Of a stretch of 62,233 nucleotides of DNA, positions 1-10,400 are shown piece by piece (the stretch's first letter is position 1; each line of letters starts with the position of its first letter). The notes beneath the pieces were generated by a model, which saw nothing but the letters and a program-made list of their open reading frames with translations, made no database searches and was not told the origin of the DNA. The translations under genes were made by a program, and so were the position numbers. This DNA is from Methylovulum psychrotolerans (lineage in GTDB: Bacteria; Pseudomonadota; Gammaproteobacteria; Methylococcales; Methylomonadaceae), in assembly GCF_002923755.1 (NCBI RefSeq), contig NZ_PGFZ01000004.1:266373-328605 (forward strand), given 5' to 3'.

Positions 1-439
1 GGGGAGGGGGACGGATTCCATTGCAACTTGTTGTTTGTACTTAATTAAGATACTAATCCAATATCTAATGGCTAAGTTGCTTATTCTAATATTAAAAACT
101 TGATGATCGAGTATTAAGGTTTACCCGCCTTGCCTCACGGACTTTAAGTTAATGATTTTTCAATAACGTAATGAACACTATTAATTTAAAGCTGCGGTAA
201 GGTTAAGCCGTTCGCATGTCCTCAGCCTCTCTTGTGGTGGAGCTTGTCAAATTATGAACGGATTCCCCTTCGATAATCTCAGGGGATCAATCTGAGTCAC
301 AGGCTTTTTCCTATCCTCCCGAAATCAGTTGGGGATTCTCGCCCTTATAGGAATACAGAATCAAGATATAGGCGAACGGTTAATTCAGAGACACAGTAGT
401 AGCCCACATGGGCCAAAAAACATGGTGGTGTTGTCGTCT
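1..439. other. Intergenic region, no convincing gene
   Basis: This AT-rich stretch lies beyond the 3' end of the receiver gene at the window edge. Short open frames exist on the plus strand but they run antisense into the receiver gene and lack ribosome sites. A weak inverted repeat (CCCCT near 265, AGGGG near 281) could fold as a small hairpin about 160 nt after the receiver stop codon. No tRNA-like or CRISPR-like structure is visible. Confidence 0.5.
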
Positions 440-826
440 TCAATCCATATCAATACCCAACACCCTAACCGCATGGGCCATAATCTCATCAGGGTTGAAA
501 GGTTTGGTAATGTACATATCAGCACCGACTTCTTTGCCTTTTTCCTTATCGTATTCCTGGCCTTTGGCGGTCAGCATAATAATAAACACGTCATCTAATG
601 CCCAGTCTTGCTTGACGATCCGGCAGACTTCAAAGCCGTTCATCTTCGGCATCATCACGTCTAACAGAACCAGGGCAGGACGTTCCTCTTCGATAATCGC
701 CAACGCTTCCTCACCATTTTCGGCAAGGAAAAACTCCACATCGTAATCTTCCAAGTCTTCTAGGGTTTGTTCCAGCAACATGCGGATATGGGGTTCGTCG
801 TCGGTAATCAGGATTTTTTTGTTCAT
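440..826 (-). CDS. Single-domain CheY-like response regulator
   Basis: A 128-residue stand-alone receiver domain without an output domain. The acidic pocket D9-D10, the phospho-acceptor D56 (LLDVMMPKMNG), the switch threonine T86 (MLTAKGQ) and the conserved lysine K108 (ITKPFNPDE) are all present, so it should be phosphorylatable. It acts in the cytoplasm by protein-protein contact. It is the last gene of a minus-strand operon, 23 bp after an ABC ATPase gene and after a STAS-domain gene, so it may relay a signal to or from the transporter. No histidine kinase is encoded in the operon. The family assignment is firm; the partner is inferred. Confidence 0.93.
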   Translation of the reverse strand: MNKKILITDDEPHIRMLLEQTLEDLEDYDVEFFLAENGEEALAIIEEERPALVLLDVMMPKMNGFEVCRIVKQDWALDDVFIIMLTAKGQEYDKEKGKEVGADMYITKPFNPDEIMAHAVRVLGIDMD

Positions 827-849
827 AATCGTATCGGGTTAGGTAAAGG

Positions 850-1695
850 TCAAAGATAACGTGAGCGTAGCATATCCGCCGCGCTTTCATCCAGCAATTC
901 GCGGCGGCGTACGTTTTCAAAATGCGCCAGCAGATCATCAACGCGCAGTCGTTGTTTTTGCGCGTCCCTAAAGTCATGCAAGACATTGCCACGGTGCATC
1001 ATGATAATACGGTCGCCGAGATTGACGGCTTGCTGCATGGAATGCGTCACCATCAGGGTGGTCAGGCCTTCGCGTTGGATGACTCTATCGGTCAGGGCAA
1101 TCACTTGGTCGGCGCTTTTGGGATCTAATGCGGCGGTGTGTTCGTCCAGCAGTAACAATCTGGGTTTAAGCCAAGTCGCCATCAATAAGGTCAAAGCTTG
1201 GCGTTGGCCACCCGACAAGGAGCCGATGGCGCTGTCCAAACGGTCTTCCATGCCCATTTTCAGTTCGCGGACGCGGTCGCTTAATTCGTCACGCAACTGC
1301 CGCGAATGCGCCCAACTTAAACCGCGGAATTTGCCGCGTTTAGCCGCCAATGAGAAGTTATCTAAGATCGACATGTTCGGGGCAGTGCCGGAAAACGGGT
1401 TTTGGAATACCCGACCAATCAAGGCGGCACGGCGGTGTTCCGGCCAAGTGCTGACATCTTGCCCATCCAGTTCTATACGTCCGGCATCAATGGCAAAGCT
1501 GCCGGCAATGGCATTCAGTAGGGTGGACTTGCCGGAGCCGTTGCCGCCTAAGACGATGACAAAAGCCCCTTCGGCAATGTCAAGGTTGATGCCGCGCATG
1601 GGCCGGACTTCATTAACCGTACCCGCATGAAAAGTTTTATAGACTTGGCTTAAGCGTACCAAAGGGGCGGCGGCCAAGGTGGTGCTAGTGTTCAT
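850..1695 (-). CDS. ABC transporter ATP-binding protein (ABC_sub_bind-linked type)
   Basis: A 281-residue ABC ATPase. It has Walker A (GGNGSGKST, about residue 50), a Q-loop region (VFQNPFSGTAPNMSILDN), the signature LSGGQRQALTLL, Walker B (LLLLDEHTAALDP) and the H-switch (MVTHSM). It resembles the ATPases that pair with TrpX/ABC_sub_bind-type binding proteins. Together with the permease encoded immediately upstream (4-bp overlap of start and stop) it should form an inner-membrane importer. The substrate cannot be read from the sequence; relatives are annotated for aromatic amino acids or are uncharacterised. The start is set by the ATGA overlap with the permease gene. Confidence 0.92.
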   Translation of the reverse strand: MNTSTTLAAAPLVRLSQVYKTFHAGTVNEVRPMRGINLDIAEGAFVIVLGGNGSGKSTLLNAIAGSFAIDAGRIELDGQDVSTWPEHRRAALIGRVFQNPFSGTAPNMSILDNFSLAAKRGKFRGLSWAHSRQLRDELSDRVRELKMGMEDRLDSAIGSLSGGQRQALTLLMATWLKPRLLLLDEHTAALDPKSADQVIALTDRVIQREGLTTLMVTHSMQQAVNLGDRIIMMHRGNVLHDFRDAQKQRLRVDDLLAHFENVRRRELLDESAADMLRSRYL

Positions 1696-2627
1696 GCGGC
1701 CCCCGGCTGTTTGCGGGCGCTCAGCTTGCCCATCATATCAGGTAAGATCAAGGCAGCGAATACAAACACCGCCGTCACCAGTTTCAGATCGTTGGGGTTG
1801 AGGCCGAACGACAAGGCAATCGCCACCAATTGCCGGAACAGGATAGAACCGACAATCGTGCCGACAATGGCGACCCCGACACTGCTTGCCCCCGTTAAGG
1901 CTTCGCCGATAATGACGCTCGCCAAGCCCCAGACCACCATACCGATGCCCATTTGTACGTCGGCAAAGTTTTGGTATTGCGCCCATAAGGCGCCTGCCAA
2001 GCCGACCAGGCCATTCGCCACCGCCAGCCCAAAGATACGGTAGTTTTCGACATTGCCGCCTAAGGCGCGGATCATTTGCGGGTTATCACCGGAGGCGCGC
2101 ATGGCGGTGCCGATGTCGGTGCGCAGAAACGCCCACAAGGCCAAGGCCACACAACTGACCAAGGCAAACATCAGCAACAGCATGGTCAGGTCGGCACTGG
2201 ACACTGTCCAACCCCATAAATCCGTTTCGGCTGCGCCAAACCAGGCAACGCCTAATTGTTCGCAGTAAGTGGCGACAGTAACAGTGCCTAAAAAAGGGAT
2301 GTTACTGCGCCCCATGACATGCAGGTTGACCGAGTACAGGGCTGTCATCACCAAGATGCCCGCCAGTAAGGAATTGATGCGGAAACGGGTTTGTAAGATG
2401 CCGCTGACCAAGCCCGCTGTTGCCCCGGCCGCAAATCCGGCACAACACGCCCAGAGCGGGTGGATACCATGCCTGACCAGTAAGACACTGGCGACCGCCG
2501 CGCCAAAGGTCAGCGAGCCGTCAACGGTAATGTCGGCAATGTCAAAAATGCGGTAAGAGACATACACGCCCAGAGCCAGTAGGGCAAGGATAATGCCTAG
2601 CGTTAACGCGCCTATTAATAATGTCAT
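1692..2627 (-). CDS. ABC transporter permease, branched-chain/ribose type
   Basis: A 311-residue integral membrane protein with about eight to ten hydrophobic segments, beginning with a strong one at the N terminus (LIGALTLGIILALLALGVYV). The motif DITVDGSLTFGAAV is typical of the permeases that work with ABC_sub_bind proteins. Only one permease gene is present, so a homodimer is expected. It overlaps by 4 bp both the STAS gene upstream and the ATPase gene downstream, which indicates translational coupling. Substrate unknown. Confidence 0.9.
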   Translation of the reverse strand: MTLLIGALTLGIILALLALGVYVSYRIFDIADITVDGSLTFGAAVASVLLVRHGIHPLWACCAGFAAGATAGLVSGILQTRFRINSLLAGILVMTALYSVNLHVMGRSNIPFLGTVTVATYCEQLGVAWFGAAETDLWGWTVSSADLTMLLLMFALVSCVALALWAFLRTDIGTAMRASGDNPQMIRALGGNVENYRIFGLAVANGLVGLAGALWAQYQNFADVQMGIGMVVWGLASVIIGEALTGASSVGVAIVGTIVGSILFRQLVAIALSFGLNPNDLKLVTAVFVFAALILPDMMGKLSARKQPGAA

Positions 2628-3859
2628 AAGGAATCCTCAGCGTTGAAATGGACGGGGGCACACCATAACGCCCCCCGCCGCAAATAGCTTTCGCCCGCCC
2701 CGATGCCTTCACGGTCATCATTGAGCAAATGCAATACCCCGCGTAGGGTCTGTGCGTCCATCAACCGCTCCAAGCTTTCGGACAGTTCAACAAAACCTTT
2801 GCGCACTGGCGTGAAGGGGACGACACTGGCATGGACGTGCATAAACAGATCGCTGTCTTCGGCGCTGGGGTGCAGTTGGGCGGCTAATGGTAAGGCGGGG
2901 TTACGCGCGACCACCCCAACAATTAAGCAGGTCTCTTCAGCATACGCCGGTTCGGCGGTAAATAACAAACGGTCGCGGATACCCGGAAAGCTAAAAAAGT
3001 CCGCATCTAAAGGTGTTGGCGGCAGTTGTAAGGCCGCGCCGATCAGATGGGCCGTTTCAGCGACCAAAACCCATGAGACAATGGGGCTAGCACAGACCTC
3101 TAATGCCGCTTGCGCCAAGTCGCTCAGGCATATCGGCGGCGTTGCCGGGGTTTCGCCAAACCGTAACAGATAACGGAACGGGCCGCTGGCTTGCAGGCCG
3201 TGCCAGACACTGACTTCAGGCTGTAGCCCGCCCTCTTGCTGTAGCCAGTCGGGATGTTCGGGATCATTGCCGGGTAAGCTGATGGCTAATCCCGCCACGG
3301 CGAGCAATTCCCCGGCATGGTCGGCATTATGGGCGGCCCCTAAGTTCCCTAAGCCGATTACCCAATGGTCTGCACTGACGGCGATAGTCTGCGGCTGTTG
3401 GGCTAAAGCCTGCGCGGAGCCTATCACTGTGCCGTGCTGCTGGGCGGCGGCATCTAGGGTATAGACGGAAAAGTCTTGTCCTGCCAAGTGGCTTTGTCGG
3501 CAGGAGCGGGTAGGGATGGCGGAGGGCGTATGAGGTGTGGGGCTACCTACTGTTACGGGTGTACTATCCAACAGTTGGTTAAAACCGACCAGTTTCAGCA
3601 CCTCACTGACCGTAGGGGAGGGGTTAATAAGCCGTAAGCCCCCGCCGATAGTTTTCAGGTTTTTGACCAATAGCACCAGCACCCGGATGCCGGCTGAACT
3701 CAGATAACTGACTTGCGCCAAGTCCAAAGCAATACGGTGGGCACCATCGTGGATAATATCCTGCAAAGTTTTGCTGACCGACTGGCTCCAAGCGGCATCA
3801 AGCCGTCCTTGCAAGGTGATGTGCATTTCGTCACCTTCCAGTTGGGTAATAATTTCCAT
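2624..3859 (-). CDS. STAS-domain protein with a large unrecognised C-terminal region
   Basis: This 411-residue protein starts with a STAS (anti-sigma antagonist-like) domain at about residues 1-100. The serine motif SYLSSAGIRVLVLL matches the site that SpoIIAA-type proteins have phosphorylated. A proline/threonine-rich linker follows, then about 290 residues I do not recognise, including DHWVIGLGNLGAAHNADHAG. The C-terminal part ends with a helix-rich segment. No membrane segment is visible, so it is probably cytosolic. The ribosome site AAAGGAG sits just before the chosen ATG. It is encoded between the binding protein (27-bp gap) and the permease (4-bp overlap), so it probably controls the transporter. 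STAS domains also regulate SLC26 transporters, but linkage to an ABC importer is unusual. Confidence 0.8.
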   Translation of the reverse strand: MEIITQLEGDEMHITLQGRLDAAWSQSVSKTLQDIIHDGAHRIALDLAQVSYLSSAGIRVLVLLVKNLKTIGGGLRLINPSPTVSEVLKLVGFNQLLDSTPVTVGSPTPHTPSAIPTRSCRQSHLAGQDFSVYTLDAAAQQHGTVIGSAQALAQQPQTIAVSADHWVIGLGNLGAAHNADHAGELLAVAGLAISLPGNDPEHPDWLQQEGGLQPEVSVWHGLQASGPFRYLLRFGETPATPPICLSDLAQAALEVCASPIVSWVLVAETAHLIGAALQLPPTPLDADFFSFPGIRDRLLFTAEPAYAEETCLIVGVVARNPALPLAAQLHPSAEDSDLFMHVHASVVPFTPVRKGFVELSESLERLMDAQTLRGVLHLLNDDREGIGAGESYLRRGALWCAPVHFNAEDSL

Positions 3860-3886
3860 GGGCTTGCTCCTTTAGGATGGTGGGGG

Positions 3887-6838
3887 CTAGGGGAGGCGTA
3901 GGTCGGCTTTATTGACCAGCCCGACGGGTAGCGGCAGTTGTAAGGCCTTGGCATGTGCTTCGCTAATAATCAGGCGGATTTTGCTGGGCTTGGAAAAGGC
4001 GATGGCCGCTGGCGGCGTACCGCGCATGATGTCGGCGGCTTTGAGGGCGGCATCAAAACCGGCTTGATAATAATCCATAGAATAGGCGACGGCGGCCCCT
4101 TGCTTGACTCCCGACTCGGTAAAGGTAAACAAGGGCTTTTTGGCGCGGGTCGCGGCTTGGGTAATGGCGGTGAAGCCGGAAACTATCTGATTGTCCAATA
4201 TTTGCACCCAAGCGTCAATCGGTTGGCTAGCCATTGCCAAGGCGGCGTTAGGCAGTTCGCTGGCGGAATTGACCGGCATTTTGTTTACCGACAGCCCTTG
4301 TGCCGTCGCGGCTTTTTCAAAAGCTTCCATATTGTAAACGGAATTGTCTTCCCCAGGGGTAAACAAAGTGCCGACCCGCCGTAGCTGTGGAAAATACTGT
4401 TTCAATAATGCCACCATTTCTTGGAAAGGGGCGAGAGTATAAACGCCCGTGACATTCGGCAGATGGTGGGTATCGTCCGTACCCGCCCCGGCAATGATTG
4501 GGTTGGCCACAAAGGTGAAGACAATGGGGATTTTTTTGACCTTGTGCAATACCGTCTGCAAGGTGGGGGTGGACAAGGTCATTAACAGCTCAGTACCGTC
4601 ACTGCCCGCCGCATCGGCAAGGCCGGACAAGACGGTCATATCGCCTTGTGCTGACGCGTCGCTTAAGACAAAATCGCGTCCCGCCTGCAAGCCAGCCGCC
4701 TTAAAGCCTTCGTCAATACCGTGCAAGGCCTCTTCGGCAGGGGGCGTTTCCACATACAGTATCCGCTTGATTTTCCAAAGATGGTCTAAAGGTTTGGCGG
4801 GCGGTGTCGGGGCAGTGTCAGTAGCTGCAACCGCCAAGGCGCGTAGTTCGTCAGGGAAGGTGATATGTAAGCGTTGGGCACTGGCTTCGTTAAGCACAAT
4901 GGATTTTTTGCTGACATTGCGGAAGGGAATCCCCGCAGGTTTGATACCTGCCAGTAACTGTACCAGCGGTTCGGCAACGGCACGGCCACTTTCTTTGTAA
5001 TCGACACCGACAACCATTAAGGCATCGTGACCGATAAAGTCCGGTTGGTCGAGGATTAGTGGGATATTGGCATCTTTGGCGATTTTGGCAATCGCATCCA
5101 CACCTTGATACATGGTGTTGTCACCTACTGCGACTATCGCCCCGACCTTACGCGCCACGGCGGCTTGTGCCGCTTGCACTACGTCGGCAGTGGTGTTGAT
5201 AGGGATTTCTTCTAAGGTGATGCTCGCTTTTTGGCACAGCTCCCGCAATACGGCGGCGACTTTCACAGAATTGGCTTCGCTAGGGTTATACAATGTACCC
5301 AACGAACGGACACCCGGCAAAACCTTGCGCGTCAATTCCAACATATCGGCGACGGGCGGGAAAGAGCCGATACCAGTAAGATTGGGCAAATGCTCGGTAA
5401 AACTTTTCCCCGCCCCCGCCGCCAGCGGGTCGGTGACATAGGTGAAGGCTACGGGCTTATGTTTGGCCATCATGCCCACGCCTTGCAGCACGGGTGTGGT
5501 CAGGGTCACAATGGCATCGACATCGCTGTTGTCCAGCACTTGCCCGATAGTCGGAATTTGGGCAATTTCCGCTTGTGCGTGCATAGTCTGGAAGCTAAGA
5601 TTGCGGCCTTCTTCCAAGCCTAGCGCCTTCAGGCCTTCACGCAATCCTGCCATGACCGAATCAATGCCCGGTTCAGGGGCAAAATATGCCACGCCGATTT
5701 TATATGTCCGCCCTGCTGGTAAAGCCATGGCCATTGGTGCAACTGCTGGTAAAGGCAAGGCGGCATTAGCAGGTTTAAGCGGGGTTTCCACGCCATTTTT
5801 ATCAATAACAAGGCTGGCTTGGGCATACAGGGCAGGGTTGAATTGCCAAGCATCACGCAAGCTGCTGAGGGTTTTTTCGTTGAGCAATAAACGCTTAGGC
5901 ACATAATCTTTGACCGGCAAAGTGGCTGGATTAGCCCCGTTCAAGACATCGGCGGCAATACGGCCTATTTGCTCACCGACTTCGTGATAATCGGCACCTA
6001 AATCAAATAAGCCGCCATGTTTGGCATGGCCTGAAATATTGGAAAAAACGGGGATATGCGCATTATGGGCCACTTCTATCAGGCTATCCACGGTGGCGTT
6101 TACAGTGGCATCACCGCCTGTCCAAAAGGCTTCCACGCCCCGCGCCACCAAAGATTCGGCCGCCTCACGCACATCTTTGGCTTGCTCGACCGGGGCTTCC
6201 AAGAGGGTTAGCCCCAGCTCTCCGGCCACTGCCCGCGCTTGTTTGGTACAAAATTCCGAATTCACTTCGGCGGGGTTCCAGACCACACCGACCGTTTTTA
6301 AGGCCGGGTTAAGTTGTTTCGCCAACCGGAAAATGTCCGCAACCGGTTGCGGGGTGCCTATGCCTGTTAAATGAGGCGGCTTATCCAAGCTATCCAAGGC
6401 TTTGATGCCGACCCCCGCCGCCACGGGCGAAGTCACCGCCCCAAATACATGCCCGACCCGCCCGTTGCGGTTAGCATTGGCCAAGGCCTGTAACATCACG
6501 GTAGAAATGGACACGGCCAGGCGATAATCGCCACCCGTGATTTTTTGCGCCATCAGATTACCCGTGGGCAAATCGCCTTCAGGGTTATAAGTCGTGATTG
6601 CCAGATTTTTCCCGTCATCCAGACCTTTGCTATGCAGGCCAGCCAAAATCCCGGCGTGGATTTCTTCCATCATCGGGTTGGAGCTATGCTGCAAAATGGC
6701 GATGGGGATGATGGTCACGGGCGTGTTTGTACGCGCTTGGCCTTGGTGGCGGTTATGCCGATCAGACCATAGTTGCAGGGCAGCGGCAAGAACAATCAGC
6801 AAGATGGAAAAGGCAAGGCGCTTAGTGGCTTCGGTCAT
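3887..6838 (-). CDS. Membrane-tethered substrate-binding protein with three tandem ABC_sub_bind domains
   Basis: A 983-residue protein, about three times the usual size for its family. A single hydrophobic segment at residues 8-24 (LAFSILLIVLAAALQLW) looks like an uncleaved anchor. Three copies of the ABC_sub_bind (TrpX-like) fold follow at about residues 40-335, 375-675 and 690-975. Repeated marks include GLDDGKN, GLEEGRN and GLQAGRD near each domain start, and LTGIGTPQPVAD, LTGIGSFPPVAD and VTGVYTLAPFQE in the middle. The copies have diverged well, so the triplication is old. As first gene of the operon it would present ligand to the permease/ATPase encoded downstream. Three domains could bind several ligands or raise local capacity. 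The domain count is direct; the function is inferred. Confidence 0.9.
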   Translation of the reverse strand: MTEATKRLAFSILLIVLAAALQLWSDRHNRHQGQARTNTPVTIIPIAILQHSSNPMMEEIHAGILAGLHSKGLDDGKNLAITTYNPEGDLPTGNLMAQKITGGDYRLAVSISTVMLQALANANRNGRVGHVFGAVTSPVAAGVGIKALDSLDKPPHLTGIGTPQPVADIFRLAKQLNPALKTVGVVWNPAEVNSEFCTKQARAVAGELGLTLLEAPVEQAKDVREAAESLVARGVEAFWTGGDATVNATVDSLIEVAHNAHIPVFSNISGHAKHGGLFDLGADYHEVGEQIGRIAADVLNGANPATLPVKDYVPKRLLLNEKTLSSLRDAWQFNPALYAQASLVIDKNGVETPLKPANAALPLPAVAPMAMALPAGRTYKIGVAYFAPEPGIDSVMAGLREGLKALGLEEGRNLSFQTMHAQAEIAQIPTIGQVLDNSDVDAIVTLTTPVLQGVGMMAKHKPVAFTYVTDPLAAGAGKSFTEHLPNLTGIGSFPPVADMLELTRKVLPGVRSLGTLYNPSEANSVKVAAVLRELCQKASITLEEIPINTTADVVQAAQAAVARKVGAIVAVGDNTMYQGVDAIAKIAKDANIPLILDQPDFIGHDALMVVGVDYKESGRAVAEPLVQLLAGIKPAGIPFRNVSKKSIVLNEASAQRLHITFPDELRALAVAATDTAPTPPAKPLDHLWKIKRILYVETPPAEEALHGIDEGFKAAGLQAGRDFVLSDASAQGDMTVLSGLADAAGSDGTELLMTLSTPTLQTVLHKVKKIPIVFTFVANPIIAGAGTDDTHHLPNVTGVYTLAPFQEMVALLKQYFPQLRRVGTLFTPGEDNSVYNMEAFEKAATAQGLSVNKMPVNSASELPNAALAMASQPIDAWVQILDNQIVSGFTAITQAATRAKKPLFTFTESGVKQGAAVAYSMDYYQAGFDAALKAADIMRGTPPAAIAFSKPSKIRLIISEAHAKALQLPLPVGLVNKADLRLP

Positions 6839-7499
6839 AATCAGTCGCTAGGTCGAAATACTCTGTTATAGGGCAAAGGAGCCGCCGCCCATTTGCCGGA
6901 TGGTTTGCAAAGGCGACACCTTTTTTTCAAGGTCATTAGCCTTAGCGATAACTATGGGGTTAACAATCATTTTTGCGGGTGGACATGCAGTTATATAGTA
7001 TCGCATATCACAAGAAAATGACCGATAGATGAATTAATCAGCGTCTCCAAAAATATCCGGCAATTTTTCATTGCTGCTGTTGCACACCCAATCCTTAAGC
7101 ACACTTATTGTTTTAGGGTAAGCGTATATAAAGTTAAAGACATTTTAATCAATGGGATATAAGAATAAGTAGCCCCAATCAATGCCGATTTCCATGCGGC
7201 ATATTGATTGTGCGGCAGTTTAAAAAGCCGCTGTGTTTTACTCTACACAACATTTTTTGAGCTGACCGAATGCCCTTTGACTAAAATGTCCATCGATTCA
7301 GATAAGGAGGCTTTGCCATTGTCAAACAGACGGCTATCGCTTGCTGAACAAAAGCTACACGGCTTTTAAAAGGTTAAAGTTCAGCGCATTTCTTTGCCAA
7401 TGTCTCTGCGCTTGCCCTGCTTATTGCCACTTTCGGTTTTTCACCCCGTCAGCTAGTGATACAATGGGCTTTGTCAATTATCCGTAACACAGAATAGTA
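6839..7499. other. Divergent intergenic region, 661 bp
   Basis: This region separates the ABC operon (minus) from the large oxidoreductase gene (plus) and must hold both promoters. It is AT-rich. A 27-codon frame at 7286-7369 has no ribosome site at its ATG and is not called as a gene. No structured RNA family was recognised. Confidence 0.5.
7457..7465 (+). promoter_or_regulatory. Possible extended -10 promoter
   Basis: TGATACAAT matches an extended -10 element (TGn followed by TACAAT) about 35 bp before the GTG start of the oxidoreductase gene. No good -35 lies 17 bp upstream, which is tolerable for an extended -10 promoter. Visual match only. Confidence 0.4.
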
Positions 7500-10400
7500 G
7501 TGGACTCAAAACTGCCCTCCCTTTTTTCCGAAGCGTCACCGACACGGTTGCGCGAAATCCCTTATAACTATACCTCTTTTTCCGACCGCGAAATTGTCAT
7601 CCGCCTATTAGGTGCCGAGAGCTGGCAAATTTTGGAATCCTTGCGTGGCGAGCGGGTGACAGGCCGCTCCGCCCGGATGCTGTTTGAAGTGCTCGGCGAT
7701 ATATGGGCGGTACAGCGTAACCCCTACCTTGAAGACGATTTACTGGATAACCGCAAGCGCCGTCAGGCCTTGCTGGATGCTTTGCGCCATCGTCTGGGGC
7801 AAATGGAAAAACGCCATGCCGACCATGAAGGCGAAAATGCCGAGCGGGCGAAGCGGGTGGCAGTGTTGCTCACTGCCGCGCATAAGGCCGTGGATGATTT
7901 TGCCGCCCATTTTGAACGTACCCACGCCATGCGCCGTAAGGCCTTGGCCTTGTTAGCCAAACACACGCGCAAAGATAATATTTGTTTTGACGGCTTTGCC
8001 CGCGTCTCCCATGTCACCGATGCCACCGATTGGCGGGTTGAATACCCGTTTGTGGTGCTGTATCCCTGTAGCGAAGACGAAGTGGGGCATTTGGTGCGCG
8101 ACTGCATCAAGCTCGGCCTGACCATTATCCCACGCGGCGGCGGTACAGGTTATACGGGGGGCGCCGTACCGTTGACCCCCTATGCCGCCGTCATCAATAC
8201 CGAAAAATTGGTGGAGATAGGCCGGGTTGATCCGGCCAGCCAATTGCCGGGAGCCGGGCAGCCTTACGCGACCATTTATACTGGGGCTGGCGTGGTGACA
8301 CGCCGGGTCATGGAAACGGCGGAACGGGCAGGGCTGGTGTTTGCTTGCGACCCCACTTCCGCCGATGCTTCGTGCGTGGGCGGTAATGTCGCGATGAACG
8401 CAGGCGGCAAAAAAGCCGTGCTGTGGGGTACGGCGTTGGATAACCTGTGGTCTTGGCGGATGGTGACACCGGATGGTAACTGGCTGGAAGTTGAACGCCT
8501 CAACCACAACCTCGGCAAAATCCATGAACAGGAACAAGTCACCTTTCTGTTAAAACGCTATGATGCCACCCGCCAACAGTTACTGGCCGAAGAGTCGCTG
8601 GTCATCCCTGGGGCGGCGTTCCGCAAAGGGACGCTAGGCAAAGACGTAACCGACAAATTTCTCGGCGGTTTGCCGGGTATCCAAAAAGAAGGCTGTGACG
8701 GCATCATTACCTCGGCGCAGTGGATTTTACACAAAATGCCCGCGCATACCCGGACGTTTTGCTTGGAATTCTTCGGGCAAGTGCGCGAGGCCGTGCCTGC
8801 CATTCTGGAAATCCGCGATTATCTGGCGGCTTTGCCGAAAGAAGGCCCGTTACGCGTGATGCTGGCGGGGCTAGAGCATCTGGACGAGCGCTATGTCAAA
8901 GCGGTCGGTTATGCCAGTAAAGCCAAGCATCATGGGCGGCCAAAAATGGTGCTGATCGGCGATATTGTCGGCGATGACGAAAAGCAAGTCGCCCTCGCGG
9001 CTTCCGAAGTCGTGCGCTTATGCAATGCCCGCAATGCCGAAGGCTTTATCGCCATCAGCCCCGAATCCCGCAAAACCTTCTGGTTGGATAGGGCGCGTAC
9101 CGCCGCTATCGCCAAGCATACCAACGCCTTTAAAATCAACGAAGACGTGGTGATTCCGCTGCCGCGCATGGGCGATTATTGCGACGGTATCGAACGCCTG
9201 AATATCGAACTGTCGCTACGCAATAAATTGCGCTTGTGCGCCGCTTTGCAAACGCTATTGTCCGGCGATTTGCCGCTGCGCTCTTATGAAGACAGCGTCG
9301 ACAAAACCGAGCTGATCGGCGACCGCCGTAACCTAGCCCTATCAGCCTTAGCCACCGTACAAACCCGCTGGCAGTGGCTGTACACACATCTGGACTTACC
9401 GTTAAGCGCGGCGGAAGCCCTGTTCGCCGACTACGGTATCGAAGCCGACGCGCTGACTAACCGCACCGAACAGCCGACCCTGTTCCATCGCCTGCAAGAC
9501 CGCTCAGTGCGCGTGTCGTGGAAGCAGGAATTGCTGCCCAGATTGAAAGAAATTTTTGAAGGCGACAATTTCCGCCCTGTCATCGAACGTATTGAGGCGG
9601 TGCATAAGGACATCTTGCGCGGGCGGGTGTTTATTGCCTTGCACATGCACGCGGGCGACGGTAACGTCCACACCAATTTACCCGTTAACTCCGACCATTA
9701 CGAGATGTTACAGGAAGCCAACGGGGCGGTGGTCGCCATTATGGCCTTGGCGCGTTCTTTGGATGGGGTCATTTCCGGCGAGCATGGCATCGGTATCACT
9801 AAGTACGAATTCCTCAGCGAAGCCGAACTGGCCGATTTCCACGCCTATAAACAGCAAGTGGACCCCGAAGGCCGTTTCAACCGTGGCAAACTGATGCCGG
9901 GCGGCAATCTTAGCACAGCGTATACTACCTCATTCAGCCTGATGGGCTATGAATCGCTGATTATGCAACAAAGCGACATCGGGGCGATTTCCGATTCCAT
10001 CAAGGATTGTCTACGCTGCGGCAAATGCAAACCCGTGTGCGCCACCCATGTGCCGCAAGCGAATTTGCTCTATTCGCCGCGCAATAAAATCCTCGCCACC
10101 TCGTTGTTGATCGAAGCCTTTTTGTATGAAGAGCAGACCCGGCGCGGCATTTCCATCACCCATTGGAAAGAGTTTGAAGATGTTGCCGACCATTGCACCG
10201 TCTGCCATAAATGCTTTAACCCCTGTCCGGTCGATATTGATTTCGGCGAAGTGTCGATGAACATGCGCAACCTGTTGCGCAAAATGGGCAAGCAAAGCTT
10301 CAACCCCGTAAAAACAGCGGCTATCGCTTTTCTCTCCACCGGACATCCCAACAGCATTAAAGTCATGCGTAAATTGCTGATTGAATGGGCCTATAAAGCC

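Noticed and set aside
329-598. 89-codon frame running antisense into the receiver gene
   Set aside because: It overlaps the clearly coding receiver gene and has no supporting features.
7286-7369. 27-residue frame containing an internal AAGGAGG
   Set aside because: No ribosome site precedes its ATG, and the internal TTG start would give only a 16-residue peptide.
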